64,000 nucleotides of DNA from Brevipalpus yothersi. Taxonomy: Eukaryota; Arthropoda; Arachnida; Trombidiformes; Tenuipalpidae. The position numbers were made by a program, and so were the translations under genes. Each line of letters opens with the position of its first letter. Positions within the stretch are counted from its first letter, which is position 1. Shown here piece after piece: positions 49,598-61,737 of this stretch. A model generated the notes under the pieces. That model searched no databases. It was not told the origin of the DNA and worked only from the letters and a program-made list of their open reading frames with translations. Location of the stretch: positions 393,163-457,162 of the forward strand of contig QZCP01000556.1 of NCBI GenBank assembly GCA_003956705.1, in the 5' to 3' direction.

Positions 49598-50832
49598 TTA
49601 CGATACCTCAAATTTTCTCTTGGAAGGATAGATGGCAAAAAGAGAGAGCTGAAGACCGCTTATGAGGGTGATGATCCCATTAGGAACCTGGAAAAATAAA
49701 GTAAACGAAACCGAAAATAAGATGGATGATGATATTGAATCATCGAGAAAAGGTATGAGTGTTCGATAGTTTTCATCATTGAGTGATTAATTGATTCACT
49801 GATATAAATGATATATGTATATTTGTATTCGCCAATGAACGGCAGTATATATCTAATCAGAATTGTTCAACAACCATGAGAGGTTGCCTGACAAGAGGTA
49901 TTGCCTAATCACTGGCATAAGTTCGATGGCTGTTTTGAAGCATCTTGACTTCAGATTTTTGATAAGAAAATCGAGTAGGAGGAAGTGCACACACTCACCT
50001 GGACAAAAGGATCATTGACGAGGATTCCATAAACAAACCATAGTAAACTAACTACAAATGATGATAAAATAAACGAAAATGGTAATTTTTCCGTGCTTTT
50101 AGTCTTGAAAACATCCACAATTGTAACGGCAGGTGAAGAGGCGAATCCTAAGCTGGCGGCACTTGCTATTATACCAGAAAAATATACTGGATCTGGTCGA
50201 GCATTGCACACTAATACTAGAGCAATTATCAGAGCAATAAGGATGGCAAATTTTTTGTTAACAGAGCTCTGAAATGGAATACAGTTTTAGTGAGGAATGA
50301 AAGTTATCAATGTTAGAGTGTTGATTGAAGAGAAAATTTTTCACCTTATTCAACGTATAATAGTAGTAAAAGAGAGTATATATCAAGAATGTAACAGCTC
50401 CAATAGTGTTAACCACAATGCCAATCTTGTCTTGAATAAAGAGAGCATAACGAAGCCATAAAAAAGTTCTAAAATAATATTCGATGAAATAAAATAATAA
50501 TAAAAATCTCATCAGCATCATCATATTCAAACATAATGTTCACACATAATTGTAACAAGCAATACTTACGAGAGAAGACCGGCTAAAAAGGGTGCTACTG
50601 AAAAATCGGAAGATGAACCTTTCCGCTTAATTTTTTGGCATATAGATCTGTATAAATAAGAAGGATTATAATTACCCAAAACAAGATCATTACCAAGAAG
50701 CGAAGGTCTCTCAGATATTTAATGTATTGACACACATATAAACAATCGGTATCGGTATACTTACACGCCAGCTGAGAAGCTCAAAATTGTCACAGCCAAG
50801 GTGAGATATGAGATGGGAACAAGTAAATCCAT
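49598..50832 (-). CDS. slv: SWEET-type (MtN3/saliva) sugar transporter
   Basis: Five exons: 50765-50832, 50570-50647, 50345-50468, 49999-50268 and 49598-49687; phases agree and give 209 residues (human SWEET1 is 221). SWEETs are uniporters for mono- or disaccharides at the plasma or Golgi membrane, built from two three-helix bundles joined by a linker helix, seven membrane passes. Repeat 1: ISYLTLAVTILSFSAGV, SDFSVAPFLAGLL, TFLWLRYALFIQDKIGIVVN. The next helices include FAILIALIIALVLVC. Repeat 2: SLGFASSPAVTIVDVFKTKS, TEKLPFSFILSSFVVSLLWF, VYGILVNDPFVQVPNGIITL. The 'KTKSTEKLPF' loop and 'NDPF...PNGIG'-like segment are family hallmarks. The gene symbol follows the fly homolog and is tentative. 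Confidence 0.93.
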
Positions 50833-50839
50833 TTCCGTG

Positions 50840-51634
50840 GAATGGAGGTTAATATAAATTTTGTAAACTGTCAATAATTATCACCTTTCCTGAGCAGGAA
50901 AAGAGGGACAGAGACAGACAGACAGAGCAAAAGAAAGAAAGAAATTAATTTCAATCACCACAAAACATCATCGAATTGTAATCACAAATAATCTTGATAC
51001 AGTTGATTGACATGATTTTCAAATCAAAGGTAGGGAATATAAGAAGTTTAACTGGGAGAGAGAAGGAGAAGAATCTTACCACTCATCAGGTGATAATATT
51101 ACCAGCACTCGATTAGAGTGGTTAAGTGTATATGTTGTGATGTGTGTGTGTGTGTGATATATGATTTCAACAATAACAAAAATAAAAGATGATCAAAACA
51201 AAATGTCTTGTCACTTGGATTGCTGGAATGTATTAATTACATTGATTACTGCTCAGAAAAGCGAATGTCAATGTGTGGATATGAAGGAGAAGAAACACTT
51301 TTCAACATGAGAGTAATAAAAATAAAAATTGTCAAAAGCCATCGAGAATGTGTGGCAACAATTAAGCAGAAGAAAAAAAAGCAAATTAAGTTGCCTTCCA
51401 GTAGGCGCTGTGAAGATGCATGTATCATGTATATCTGCTTCGGCCAACAGACAGAGCCACACTTTGAAAAAAGAATATATCATGCATGATGTATACCTGA
51501 AAGTTTAATCATGAACAAATTTTTCAGATTTGTGTATATCTGTTCAGTATGTTGATGATGGAAATCCTCGCCTTTAGGGAAACCAACATACAGCTGCGTG
51601 CGGTTGATAACGAAATTTTTTTGGTCCTCTTTCA

Positions 51635-51704
<70 letters not shown>

Positions 51705-52810
51705 TTCGTTTCATTTTGGATCATCCAAAATCCTTCCTGTTGAGAGGCAGAAAGAGATGAAATTTTTCTGAGTTTTAGATGATCTGGATGATGATGATTT
51801 GAAAATTTCAACAAAGCTCGCATGTAAATGTGCACCTATTGATTTGAATTTTTTTTTCTCTTCTTCTTTTTGAAATTTCATGTCGATTTAAGAGAAGCTT
51901 GTTGTTTCAACTGGTTTCTTAAGCCGTATTTTTGCCTTCTTTTTTTCCCAAAAATTATCAAATAAAGAACGAATTTAAAATGAAGACGATGAACAAGTTT
52001 CAATAGTTCATCATCAACACCATCTTTTTTTGAGGAAGAATTTCCCGATAACCTGGAATCAAACATTATTCCTTACATTGTAAACAAGTAAAAGAGAGAG
52101 CGAAAACATCTACAGAAATTTTCCGAATTATTTGGACAATTATCATATCAGTGATAAATATTTCATCAATCACAATTGATGTAATATAATTAGTAAGATA
52201 GAGAAAAGCACATGCTAGCTGTACAGATAGTCTCGAATTTTTGGGACACTTTTTTCCTCTTATCTTATCGAACTTGTCAAGCTCTCGTAATGCTGGGAAA
52301 AGAATAGTTCTATTCGATCTTGAGATCGGATATCTGAACTCAACCGAGAGCTTCGAATTCTGCTACATTCCACCAAAATAGTCTACCATCGATGATGATA
52401 AATAAAACATTTTTGTTCTCGTGAATTGAATCACTGTTGACCTGATACACTTGATTATGTATTTGATTCTGATTTGAACATGAAGATATCAGCTTCATAC
52501 ATAATTCATTTATTTTACCTTGTTTTGCTCTATGAATTCATCGAACTCTCGTCCATCTCTGGGTGGCGGTGAAAATGTGTACCATAATAATATAAAATTT
52601 CGAATATTTTGATTGACAAATTGAATTTTATATTGGCTATAATTGTGGGTGATAATATTCAACCATTTACACTCGAAAACGTCCTTCTTAACAATCGATA
52701 AACAATTGCTCAATCATCAATTTTCTTCCAAACATAAATATGCTATAATTTTCACACAAGATTTTTATCCACTCGAAAATAAAAAGAATTCATCAATTTA
52801 TTGATAACAC
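50840..52810. other. Intergenic, with a long TC tract
   Basis: TC-rich tract at about 51639-51705, GT tract near 51138-51154. Minus-strand frame 52510-52713 ends with SPPPRDGREFDEFIEQNK at a possible donor; unrecognised. No gene is called. Confidence 0.45.
51639..51705. repeat. (TC)n microsatellite
   Basis: Long TC repeat with two TTT interruptions. Open frames across it are repeat translations. Confidence 0.95.
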
Positions 52811-52815
52811 ATAAC

Positions 52816-53730
52816 ATGAATGTGAGTACGAGAAATGATTCTTAATTCAGTGATGATGATCAACATCACCATTCGACTTGTCTATCTTTTTCTCTCTCTC
52901 CATCAGACTAACAAGCCGGAGGAGATGGAAAAAAAGGTCATCCAAGACCAGGAAAAAATTTTGGAAGAAAGTGAAGATACCATTAAACTATACACAATAC
53001 TTTCATCTTTATCATTGGTCAGTAGATCATGTTGAAGTACTAATTATACGTTCGATAATCTTCTTCTTCTTCTTTTCAAACTTCTTTTGCTTTCGAAATA
53101 GATCATATATCTTTCGGTGATGTGGTTCTACTTTCATGAGCAATTCACTTTCAGCTACATGGTAGATACACTATTTTCTTCAAATTATGAATCATTTACC
53201 ACCACAATTACTTGATGACAGCAGTATCATCCGTTAGAATGATCCATATTTTTTTCCTAGGCAATAACTTTTCCCTCTCTAATTCTGTTCGCGTGGGCTA
53301 TACTGGCACTGAATTTAATGGCCACGGTTCCTCAGTTGGGTATAGATTTCACCAAGTTTGCAAAGTAGGTCATGTTTAGTCAAACTTCCTGAATGAGATC
53401 CTTCATGAATCAATTTCGCTTTTTTTACTCTTACGCAGGAGCTTCAAAAACGCAATCATATTAACATTCATTGGTCAGTGTTTATCACTGATTATGAATT
53501 GTAAAATGATTTTCCTCTCACTATGGGCCACCGTGAGTACAGTTTTTTTCTTCTTCTTCTTCTCACATGAACAACTTTTGGAAAAAATTGTTACCTTGTC
53601 AAATGTTTTAAATCGTTTCTTCCTTTCTCTATCTCTCTCTCTTTCTATCTTTCCAATATCTTAGTATCTATTTATCTCATTTTTTGACGCATTCAAAGAA
53701 TATTCAATCTTCGGCTCTTTAATTCCATGA
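52816..53730 (+). CDS. TMEM208/SND3-like ER membrane protein
   Basis: Five exons: 52816-52821 (6 nt, Met-Asn), 52907-53017, 53261-53364, 53439-53532 and 53665-53730; frames agree, 126 residues. The N-terminus is charged (MNTNKPEEMEKKVIQDQEKI), then EDTIKLYTILSSLSLAITF begins the first membrane segments, continuing with PSLILFAWAILALNLMATV. After a polar GIDFTKFAKSFKN loop comes AIILTFIGQCLSLI and FLSLWATYLFISFFDAF. In TMEM208 the order is ENRETLKFY, two hydrophobic spans, GMDLN...LKDVILLTAIVQVLS, then a last span, so this is a likely divergent homolog. TMEM208/Snd3 takes part in SRP-independent insertion of proteins into the ER. It lacks the basic C-terminal tail of the human protein. The assignment is by pattern only. 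Confidence 0.65.
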
Positions 53731-54913
53731 TGAACATCTTATTCAAGGGAAAGAAAAAGCGAAGTGTATGTGCTGGAGAAATTCAAAGAAGTCAAAATAT
53801 TTCTATTGACTTGATAAAAGAGACTTTCTCTCTCTCAATTGATCCTGTGTGAGGAAAAATGTTCAAAATTGAGGTCACCAATCGCAGCGAGGTTGGTTTT
53901 CTTATTGCCGGCCAATTTTCATCAGAACTTGAGACTATTCTCAAGTTCGAAGTGTGTGTTCTCACAAAGGAAAAAAGGTTTCACACATCGAGTTGGAGAG
54001 AGAGAGAGAGAGAGAAAGAAAGGTGGAGATATGTAGAAGGAATGTATATTAATAAGATCATGAATGTTACAAACTAAAGTCTGAGTCCTTGGAAATTCAG
54101 CAGCTTCCATGATTTCAATTATTATTAAAACTTTGTTCCTTCCTATCTTGCATAAAATTTTTTCTCTTCTTCCCTACACTTCTTTGGTGTAAAAGTGTGA
54201 TGGCTAATGATGATAATGGTGTAAGCGTTTGTGTGTGTGTGTGTGTGTGTGATGGTGGGTTCGATTTGTATATGTTCATCACACTGATCTGATTCCTCCT
54301 CCAACAATCATGAGAAGGAAGAAGAAGATAAAGATGAAAAAAAAATTATTTCTTTCGGCCCTGATGAACGAGACGTGAATGAATAACAAGCGTTTCGATA
54401 TTGCTAACAAGATTGAAAAATGTTTTTACGATTTTTTTCGTTCAATAAATCTGATGCATCATTGAATACGATTCCAACTGTTGAGGTACATGTATGCTCT
54501 CTCTTTCTCTCTAGAAAAGTTCACTATACACGTATATATCACACGTAACCTGGAAGCTGTATCGAAAAGTTCAGCAAGTGATAGTTTTGAATTTCATTTA
54601 TGGGCATATATATGTTCGAATATGTTTAAATCATAGGTCAGGTTGATCTTTTTCTTTTCGCATCTAAAATTTGAATTCTTCTCAATTTGAAAGAGTAAAA
54701 GTTCAAAGAGCTTTTCTCTCTGTCAAGAATATGCAAATTTTCGAAAGAGTAAGATGAGGGAGAGAGAGAGAGAGAGAGAGATGAGAATGAACTTTTTTTC
54801 CCAAATTCACTCGAGGAAGATGATCATAATTAGGTCGCATGTTCCCTTTTCAAATAACATAGATAATTTGCATCATGAGTTGGAAAGCGATTTTCTCTGA
54901 TGCGACAACCAAA

Positions 54914-54964
<51 letters not shown>

Positions 54965-55095
54965 GGATGTATTTCACAACAAAAAATCTGTGTAAATTGG
55001 GATAACGTTCAGTCTCTAAACAACATAAAATCAATTATAAATTGAGGAAAGACTCAGCTTTCTCTCTCTCCTCACGGACTCATTTCAATCGAGCA

Positions 55096-55147
<52 letters not shown>

Positions 55148-55860
55148 ATGCAAGAACAATGTCGAACGCAAGAATCGAAAGCTCTTGGGAAAACCTGATT
55201 TTTAAAGTCCTCCGGCAATGCTTGATCAATGAATGTGATAAGTCGAAAAAATTTAAATCATGAAAAATATAACATGAAATCAAATTTATCTATCAAATCT
55301 ATTGACATTGATGAGGATTTCAAATGATTGCTAAGATATCATATTTTAAATAGATGGTAATAAGGTGAGTATGTGAGAGAGAAAGAGAGAGAACTCTCGA
55401 AGTTCATCCTCAAACGAAAGTGAAAGTAGCTTCAAAGTTCTTGACAAGATGAACCTCTCTCTCTCTCAAAAACGCGTTCTGCTGGTCGGCTTAGTCTTTT
55501 CGTTGCAAAGGGAAAATCAATCTATCTCTCTCTCTCTCTAACTTTCCATTAGCTATCTTTCTAATTCATTGTTTCCATCATCAATCAGTCGAAAGGTTTA
55601 TATCATGATCACAATCTACATCGGTATTTATAACATACACACATACAAAAACTGTCAACACCTATGTGACTCAGTCCAAAGGCAATGGAATCACTTGATT
55701 CTTCTTCTTCTGATATCATGGAATCAGGTAGAGTTGTTCCTGTAAACAAGTGACTGGAAAATGATCAACCACAGTTCAAAAGATGATAATGTTGGAAAAA
55801 AAGAGTCAAACGATATGAAGAACGTGATCCGTGATCAGTTACATGTATAGCTGAAGCAAT

Positions 55861-55902
<42 letters not shown>

Positions 55903-56700
55903 TGAAACAGAACAGCAACCATGCTGGATGTGTGATTCTCGTACAGAATCTAATTATCCTGTTCAGAGTATATATCTTTCACTCTCAAAACCTGATCTCA
56001 GGAATGGACTGAAAAAAAAGTGAAACTTTAAAGCAAAAAAAAAGAAGAAGAAGAGAAAGTGGACGAGAGATGATGTTTCCCTGGATTTTTTTTCGAGTAC
56101 TTTATGAGTGCTCCATGAACACGAAAACTTGTCAAAAACTTTCGTTCACCTAGAGCAATACACAGAGTATTTGAAAAACAGGCATCATGAATGTTATCTT
56201 ATATATCGTTGATTCGATTGAGTTGTTTAATCAGAATAAACCAAGTTAACAGAAGAACAGGAAGGCCATAAGAGACAGTCAAAAACTTTTTAGTCAACTT
56301 ATTGCGTATTGATCGCCACCATAACTAAATAATAACAAAAGTGTATGCGATCGCTTTTTTTTCTTTCTTTCATTTTCTTTTATCTTCTCGTTTTTTTTGA
56401 ACACTATTCTTTTTTCATGCTGAATAGATCCATGGGAAGAAAAAAAAATCACTCATGGAACTATGGAACATACTCTCTCATTCACTTTAAATACACATTA
56501 CAGTAAATAACATACCGTTTTTTTTATCGAGGATGGAATCAAGCAAAATATGAACTTAATATGAGATTAAGGGGGATAAGAAGTAGGATTAAAGTGTGTG
56601 TGGGTGTGTGTGTATGTGTATGTGTGTGGTTGTGTGGATATTTGTGTTTGTGTCCAAAGTGTGGATCAATTTCACCAATGTGGTTTGTGTGTGTGTGTGT
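53731..56700. other. Microsatellite-rich gene desert
   Basis: Contains GT tract (about 54229-54253), GA (about 54759-54781), TC (about 54917-54961), GA (about 55098-55143), TC, GA (about 55869-55899) and GT/CA runs up to 56705. Open frames here are repeat translations. The TC tract at 54917 and the GA tract at 55098 are complementary and about 140 bases apart. No gene is supported in nearly 3 kb. Confidence 0.6.
54917..55143. repeat. Opposed TC and GA microsatellites
   Basis: TC repeat at 54917-54961 and GA repeat at 55098-55143 on the same strand. They are mutually complementary and separated by about 137 bases. Confidence 0.9.
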
Positions 56701-56708
56701 ATGGTACG

Positions 56709-58191
56709 TCAAGCACAAGTCATCCAACCACAGTGACAGTAAGTGTTGTAGCAGTTATGATTACAGTTAAGAGGGTGATAGGAGGGAGGAGGAGAAAAGT
56801 ACATGGGCGAATTGCTGAAAAATATATGATGGTGAGATGCATTATCACATGGATGTTTTGCCATGAACTTTTGGTGATCTTGATAGAAACATTGATAGGC
56901 CATCTCTTGAATCAAATGTAAAGTTTGCCTTCGTTCATGACTCATTAAGCAAACAGTGCTTTTATCTACCACAGAGGACAAAGTTCGAAGATAATCGTAT
57001 TTCATTTGATCATCACCAACAAAATGATTTGCCAGATAGCTTTCTAATTTTTTTTGCTGCTGGCACAGATCGGGAAAATCGATAAAAAATCGTGAGCACA
57101 TGTATCGTTCAAGATTACGTATTTCATCAACTCGAGCCGGTCGATACTTGCGAACCAATAAATTACAATACTTGAGAAGTCCACCTCCGCGAATTTCTTC
57201 CGGATTTCTAGTGGCGATGAGCTTTTTGCTGAGATGATATAAAGCTTCCTTAAAATCACCGTATACAGATTCACCAATCACGGTGGGATAAAAATTTTCA
57301 CTCATACCCATGTGTGGAGGATGACATTCATAAAATTGTAGCAAAGAGTCAAGCATTATCTGGAAAGAATCCACACTAAATTCAAATTGTCTTCTCATCA
57401 CATCTACAAATTTAAGCTCAACATTGCGACCTTTGTTATTTGATAATGATATCAGAGACCATCTGTCACCATCACTGGTCACTTTCACCATTTTGTGAAC
57501 ATATGCTTCCTTCAAGGAGCAGCTCGATATTTTTTTCACACCACTGGGAAGAAAGTCAAGTAGAGATTCGAGTACAGCAGATCGAACTTTCTCAAAATTG
57601 CGACTATTGGAAAGGTCAACGCAAAATATCAGATCCAAATCATTGAATGACGAATTTTGAAGCACATGATTTGCTGCACCACCATTAAGTCGAACACCAC
57701 GAACAAGAACACCATAGCTCTGCGGAAATAGTGGAGAGATAGCAGAGAGAGAGAGAGAGAGAAAGAGAGAAAGAGAGAGAGAAAAAAAATGGGAACATGG
57801 GAACATGGGAACGAGAGAAAAAAAAATGGTACACATTCAGAATGTGATTATTTTTATTTTCCATGTGTGTAAGTGGTTCGAGAGAATACTATCACATTCT
57901 ATCTATCAAAACATATACACAATATATCGAACATACACTTATTTTGACATACTGAACAATATCGAGAGTAAAATGGAAAGGAGATCACCAAAAGTACTCT
58001 CTCTTTCTATCACACTCAATACTCACCTCCAATTGACTACGAACCACAGCAACTACGTCCTTCAGCTTGATCTCCAGGGTCGGAAAATTGCCACGTCCAT
58101 TGATTGGCACCACATCGTTCATCACACAATCTAATCGTTGCACTTGTTCATACGTGAGTACATCAAACTGTTGACCACTGGTCAATTCCAT
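56709..58191 (-). CDS. TENT5: TENT5 (FAM46) non-canonical poly(A) polymerase
   Basis: Two exons: 58027-58191 and 56709-57719 (phase 0), 391 residues. The start ATG sits in a good context (ACCATGG); the in-frame extension above it has no AUG. Family features: FDVLTYEQVQRLDCVMNDVV, VPINGRGNFPTLEIKLKDVV, GVRLNGGAANHVL and the nucleotidyltransferase acidic pair Asp82/Asp84 in FNDLDLIFCVDL. YVHKMVKVTSDGDRWSLISL, VELKFVDVMRRQFEFSVDSF, DFKEALYHLSKKLIATRNPE, EIRGGGLLKYCNLLVR and MCSRFFIDFPDLCQQQKKLE are typical TENT5. TENT5 enzymes lengthen poly(A) tails of mRNAs for secreted proteins in the cytoplasm. The C-terminal 40 residues are His/Asn/Pro-rich and not conserved. A GA tract fills part of the intron (about 57748-57782). 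Confidence 0.95.
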
Positions 58192-58199
58192 GGTCGAAA

Positions 58200-59485
58200 A
58201 AAATAACACTATACCTTAATATATAAAAGTATTTCTAATCGTCTCTCAAGCTCTCTCTCTCAACAGGTACTTTTTTTTCAGATTTTCCACTCCAGTATGT
58301 ATGTGTGTGTAGTGTGTAGTTGAGATGGAGAGAGACTGAACGAAATGAGCAGATATATTTTTTATTCCCAACCTCACACACAAACTGAGCTCTCTCAATC
58401 TGAGCTCATGACACTAGTGTCGCTGCAGCGGAAGATTAGTGTACTAACATTAGTACTATTGACTATAAGGAGCCAGAATCGAGCGAACTGGATTCTCGTC
58501 TGATTACTTGGCTGATTTTGTGAAGAGAGTTAAGTCGATAAGTTAAATGAATGTGAATATACTGGTGAAGGAACACTCATACACACGAAACAGAAAAATT
58601 GGAACGATGGTGGCCACTGGCTGGCCATTTTAAACAATTTTTCCAATATACTACATGCATAACACTTTTCGAATGCTACATACATGCACAACATATTTAG
58701 AGATGAAGAGAGAGAGAAAGAGAAAGAGAGAGAGAGAGAAAAGAATATATACACACTCACGTGACTGATGCGTGCGATTAAAAAATATTGTTACTGGTGA
58801 AGGTATGAAACAGCTGAGTGCACTGTATAACAAGAGAGGCGATAAGTTCTGAGAATATATTGTATATAATATTGTATATTGTATATTCTGTGCTCTGTGG
58901 TCTGTGTTCTGGTGGAAAATTTTTCCATCTTTTACTGTGCAAATGTATAGAGAATGTGTATTTGTGTATTCATAGAAAAAAAAGTAAATTATTATTTAAT
59001 GATCATGTAATCTTTGCAGAAAATTGTGCGCTTTACTGTGTGTGTGTGTGAGGATTGAAAGTGAGGAAGAGAGGAAAAGAGATTTCAAGAATTTTTCAGC
59101 AAAAGATTGTGCAATTGATTCTCTCTCTCACTTTTAATTTCAAGTTCTCTCTCTCTCACACTCTTCACATCGGTATTTTGGAGGGGAAGAAAGACGAAGA
59201 GAGAGAGAAAAAGAGAGAGAGGAAGGATAACAAGGATTGGCTTCTGGACGTGCCTACGATCCTCGGCCTGGTTGGCCAAGCCTCTCTATCTTACTTACTT
59301 ACTTAGTTTCTTACTTTTCATCTTTCCAATATTCCGAAAAACGAGCAACTGATTCAAGGTGAACATGATAGAGATTATGTCGACAACGCCTCCGTGCTCC
59401 AACAGAAACAGTATCGTCAAGTGATTTTTTTTTGTTTTGCCTGCTACTACTACACTATCACTACTACATACCATTCCTTCATCTT

Positions 59486-59516
<31 letters not shown>

Positions 59517-59560
59517 TTCTCTCTCTCTTCCATCTGAACCACCGCCACAAGTTTTAACGA
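58200..59560. other. Intergenic, GA/TC-rich; upstream of TENT5 and the PX gene
   Basis: No protein-like frame. GA tracts near 58698-58740 and 59199-59222, TC tract at about 59484-59528 immediately before the PX gene start. A shared promoter region for the divergent TENT5 (-) and PX-domain (+) genes is possible. Confidence 0.5.
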
Positions 59561-59563
59561 ATC

Positions 59564-59950
59564 ATGATGATGGCTAACGCTGAAACCCCCTGCGACATCG
59601 AGATCAAAATACCCACCGCCTTCCTTGTTGATCAAAATCAAACAACATTCCATGTATATTTGATTCAAATTCGAGTTGGATCCGATTGGTGGTCACTTCG
59701 TAAGCGTTATTCTGAATTTTCCACTTTCCATAAATTTGTTCGAGAAAAGTATCCCCAAATCGGTGTGACCAATGGCGATTTTCCATCCAAAAAAGCTCTC
59801 GGTAATCGAGGTGCACGAGTGGTACAAAATCGTTTATGCAAATTGCAGAATTATCTCAATCTTGTGGTCAATCGTATTTGTATGCAATATGGGTATGAAA
59901 TAAGAGATAAAACAACATTCACCACACTACTACCGTTCTTCGAATGCTAA
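59564..59950 (+). CDS. PX-domain protein (sorting nexin-like)
   Basis: Single-exon frame of 128 residues that is nearly all one phox-homology domain. Signals: TTFHVYLIQIRVGSDWWSLR then KRYSEFSTFHKFVREKYPQI, which includes the Arg-Tyr-Ser-Glu-Phe phosphoinositide-binding motif. FPSKKALGNRGARVVQNRLC supplies the proline-rich turn and basic residues, and LQNYLNLVVNRI closes the fold. The 'FPxKKAxGN...' segment is like that of SNX29 and related PX proteins. The domain would bind phosphatidylinositol 3-phosphate on endosomes. There is no BAR, RUN or coiled-coil part, so either it is a minimal nexin or later exons were missed; none was seen within 3 kb downstream. The start may be any of three successive Met codons. 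Confidence 0.85.
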   Translation: MMMANAETPCDIEIKIPTAFLVDQNQTTFHVYLIQIRVGSDWWSLRKRYSEFSTFHKFVREKYPQIGVTNGDFPSKKALGNRGARVVQNRLCKLQNYLNLVVNRICMQYGYEIRDKTTFTTLLPFFEC

Positions 59951-59954
59951 ATAG

Positions 59955-61669
59955 TCCCCTCTCCAATGTGATCAAAGTCAAGCCATCCATTCTGGTGTCT
60001 TTCCTACATCGATCCAGTCGAATTTTCGATTTCAGCTCATGCGGTGGGCACACACACAAACTCTTGCAACATTGGCAATAGAACTCAATCTTTTTCTCTC
60101 CCTCTGTCTCACTTACTCAGGTAAAATCTTAGTCTTAATCTCAGGTATAATCTCTTATCAGTGCATAAAGGCAAAACATCGTTTTTCATCTGATGATACT
60201 TTATTTTTTTCTTCCTTTCTTTCTTTCTTTCTTTCTCAAATCATTTAGAGGCCCCCTTGATGTCCAGGTTCAAGGCCAATGGTGGACTAGAAATCTAGTT
60301 TCATTCCAGAGAGAAAAAAGATAGAGAGAAAGAGAGAGAGGGAAGGTAACTTTCGCATGTTACTTTTCAGCAAGCTGGGAGGACGATAAAGAAGAGAGAG
60401 AGAGAAAGAAAGAAAGATAGATAGAAAGAGAGTCCAGTATTTCGAACAACTCCCATCTCTCCACTATGATGAATCTTTAGCTTGTGAGAATAACTTGTGA
60501 TCTGCTTCCATCCCTGATCTCTCTCTCTCTTCTTCATGCAAGAGAGAGATTTAGAGCTTCTGTATCCTCTGGTTTTATCTTTCGCTCTCTCTGGAAAAAA
60601 AAGTCAGACCAATATTTAATGAATTCATGCTCCAATCATGAACTGTTACCACGGGCCATTTCTTGAAAACTTGTCTGTGGAATTACTTCTTTTCACCATC
60701 AAAGAGAAGATGAGGATGGATGGATGGAAAGAGAGAGTAAATATTTTTTCCATCACTTCTCAATGTCTTGATTCAATAAAATAACAAAGATAAGTGCACC
60801 AGCTATTTGCTACCGTTCTTATCACCTAGGGACTTGGATACAGAGGTGGCCATTAATTTCTCTTTCAGACATCCCGGACCCATCACTATGCGAACAGATT
60901 AACTGTGTTTTGCAATGCATTGATGCAATATTGGATCACCATTCGCAAGAACGAAAAACAAATTATTATACACCAATTTTTCGTTCTCATTAGATTTCTC
61001 GATTGAGGATATATCTTCGTTGTTGTTACTGTTGTTGTTGTCTTGAAGCATAGCTCATCACGTTGGTATGTTCAATAACGTGTGAAACTTTGTACTTATA
61101 AAGACTCAAAAAAATCACCTTCCTTTATGACGATAAGTTTTACTATTCTGAATCACTTTCACTCTACTTACAGACACATCTAATGTAAAATCATTTGAAG
61201 TGACTTATTGGAACAGTAATTTTGAGAGTTTACCTGAAGATAAAATTGATAAAATTGATACTAATAGAAGCAAGAGATGTATCACAGTTTCATTAGTCTG
61301 CTATATCTCACCTATCAGTCAGTCAGTTTTTTTCAGTGTCTATGTCCTGGGAAAGTATTTCGGTCTGTTTTTCACACAGCATTTGAGCTTATTCTAGCTT
61401 CTGAGCAGTAGAAATAAGTCTCCATTCAAAGCGCTAAGAATATCTCTTCCAGCTGAGTATTTTGTCCAGTTCCACTTTTTAACTGCTTCATATCTTTCTC
61501 ACTCATCAAGAAAATTCTCTGGATAGTCTTACCATGTTTATATACTAATAAAAATATTAAATTCTTTCGAAGCTTCTGGGAATGAAAAAAAATCGTAATA
61601 ATCCACTTATCTGTCATTAAGAAAATTATCTAGAACAAGGCACAACATCTGCAAACCTGATCGTATGCA

Positions 61670-61737
<68 letters not shown>

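Noticed and set aside
56561..56921. Plus-strand frames rich in Cys/Val
   Set aside because: Translation of a GT microsatellite and the antisense of the TENT5 3' exon.
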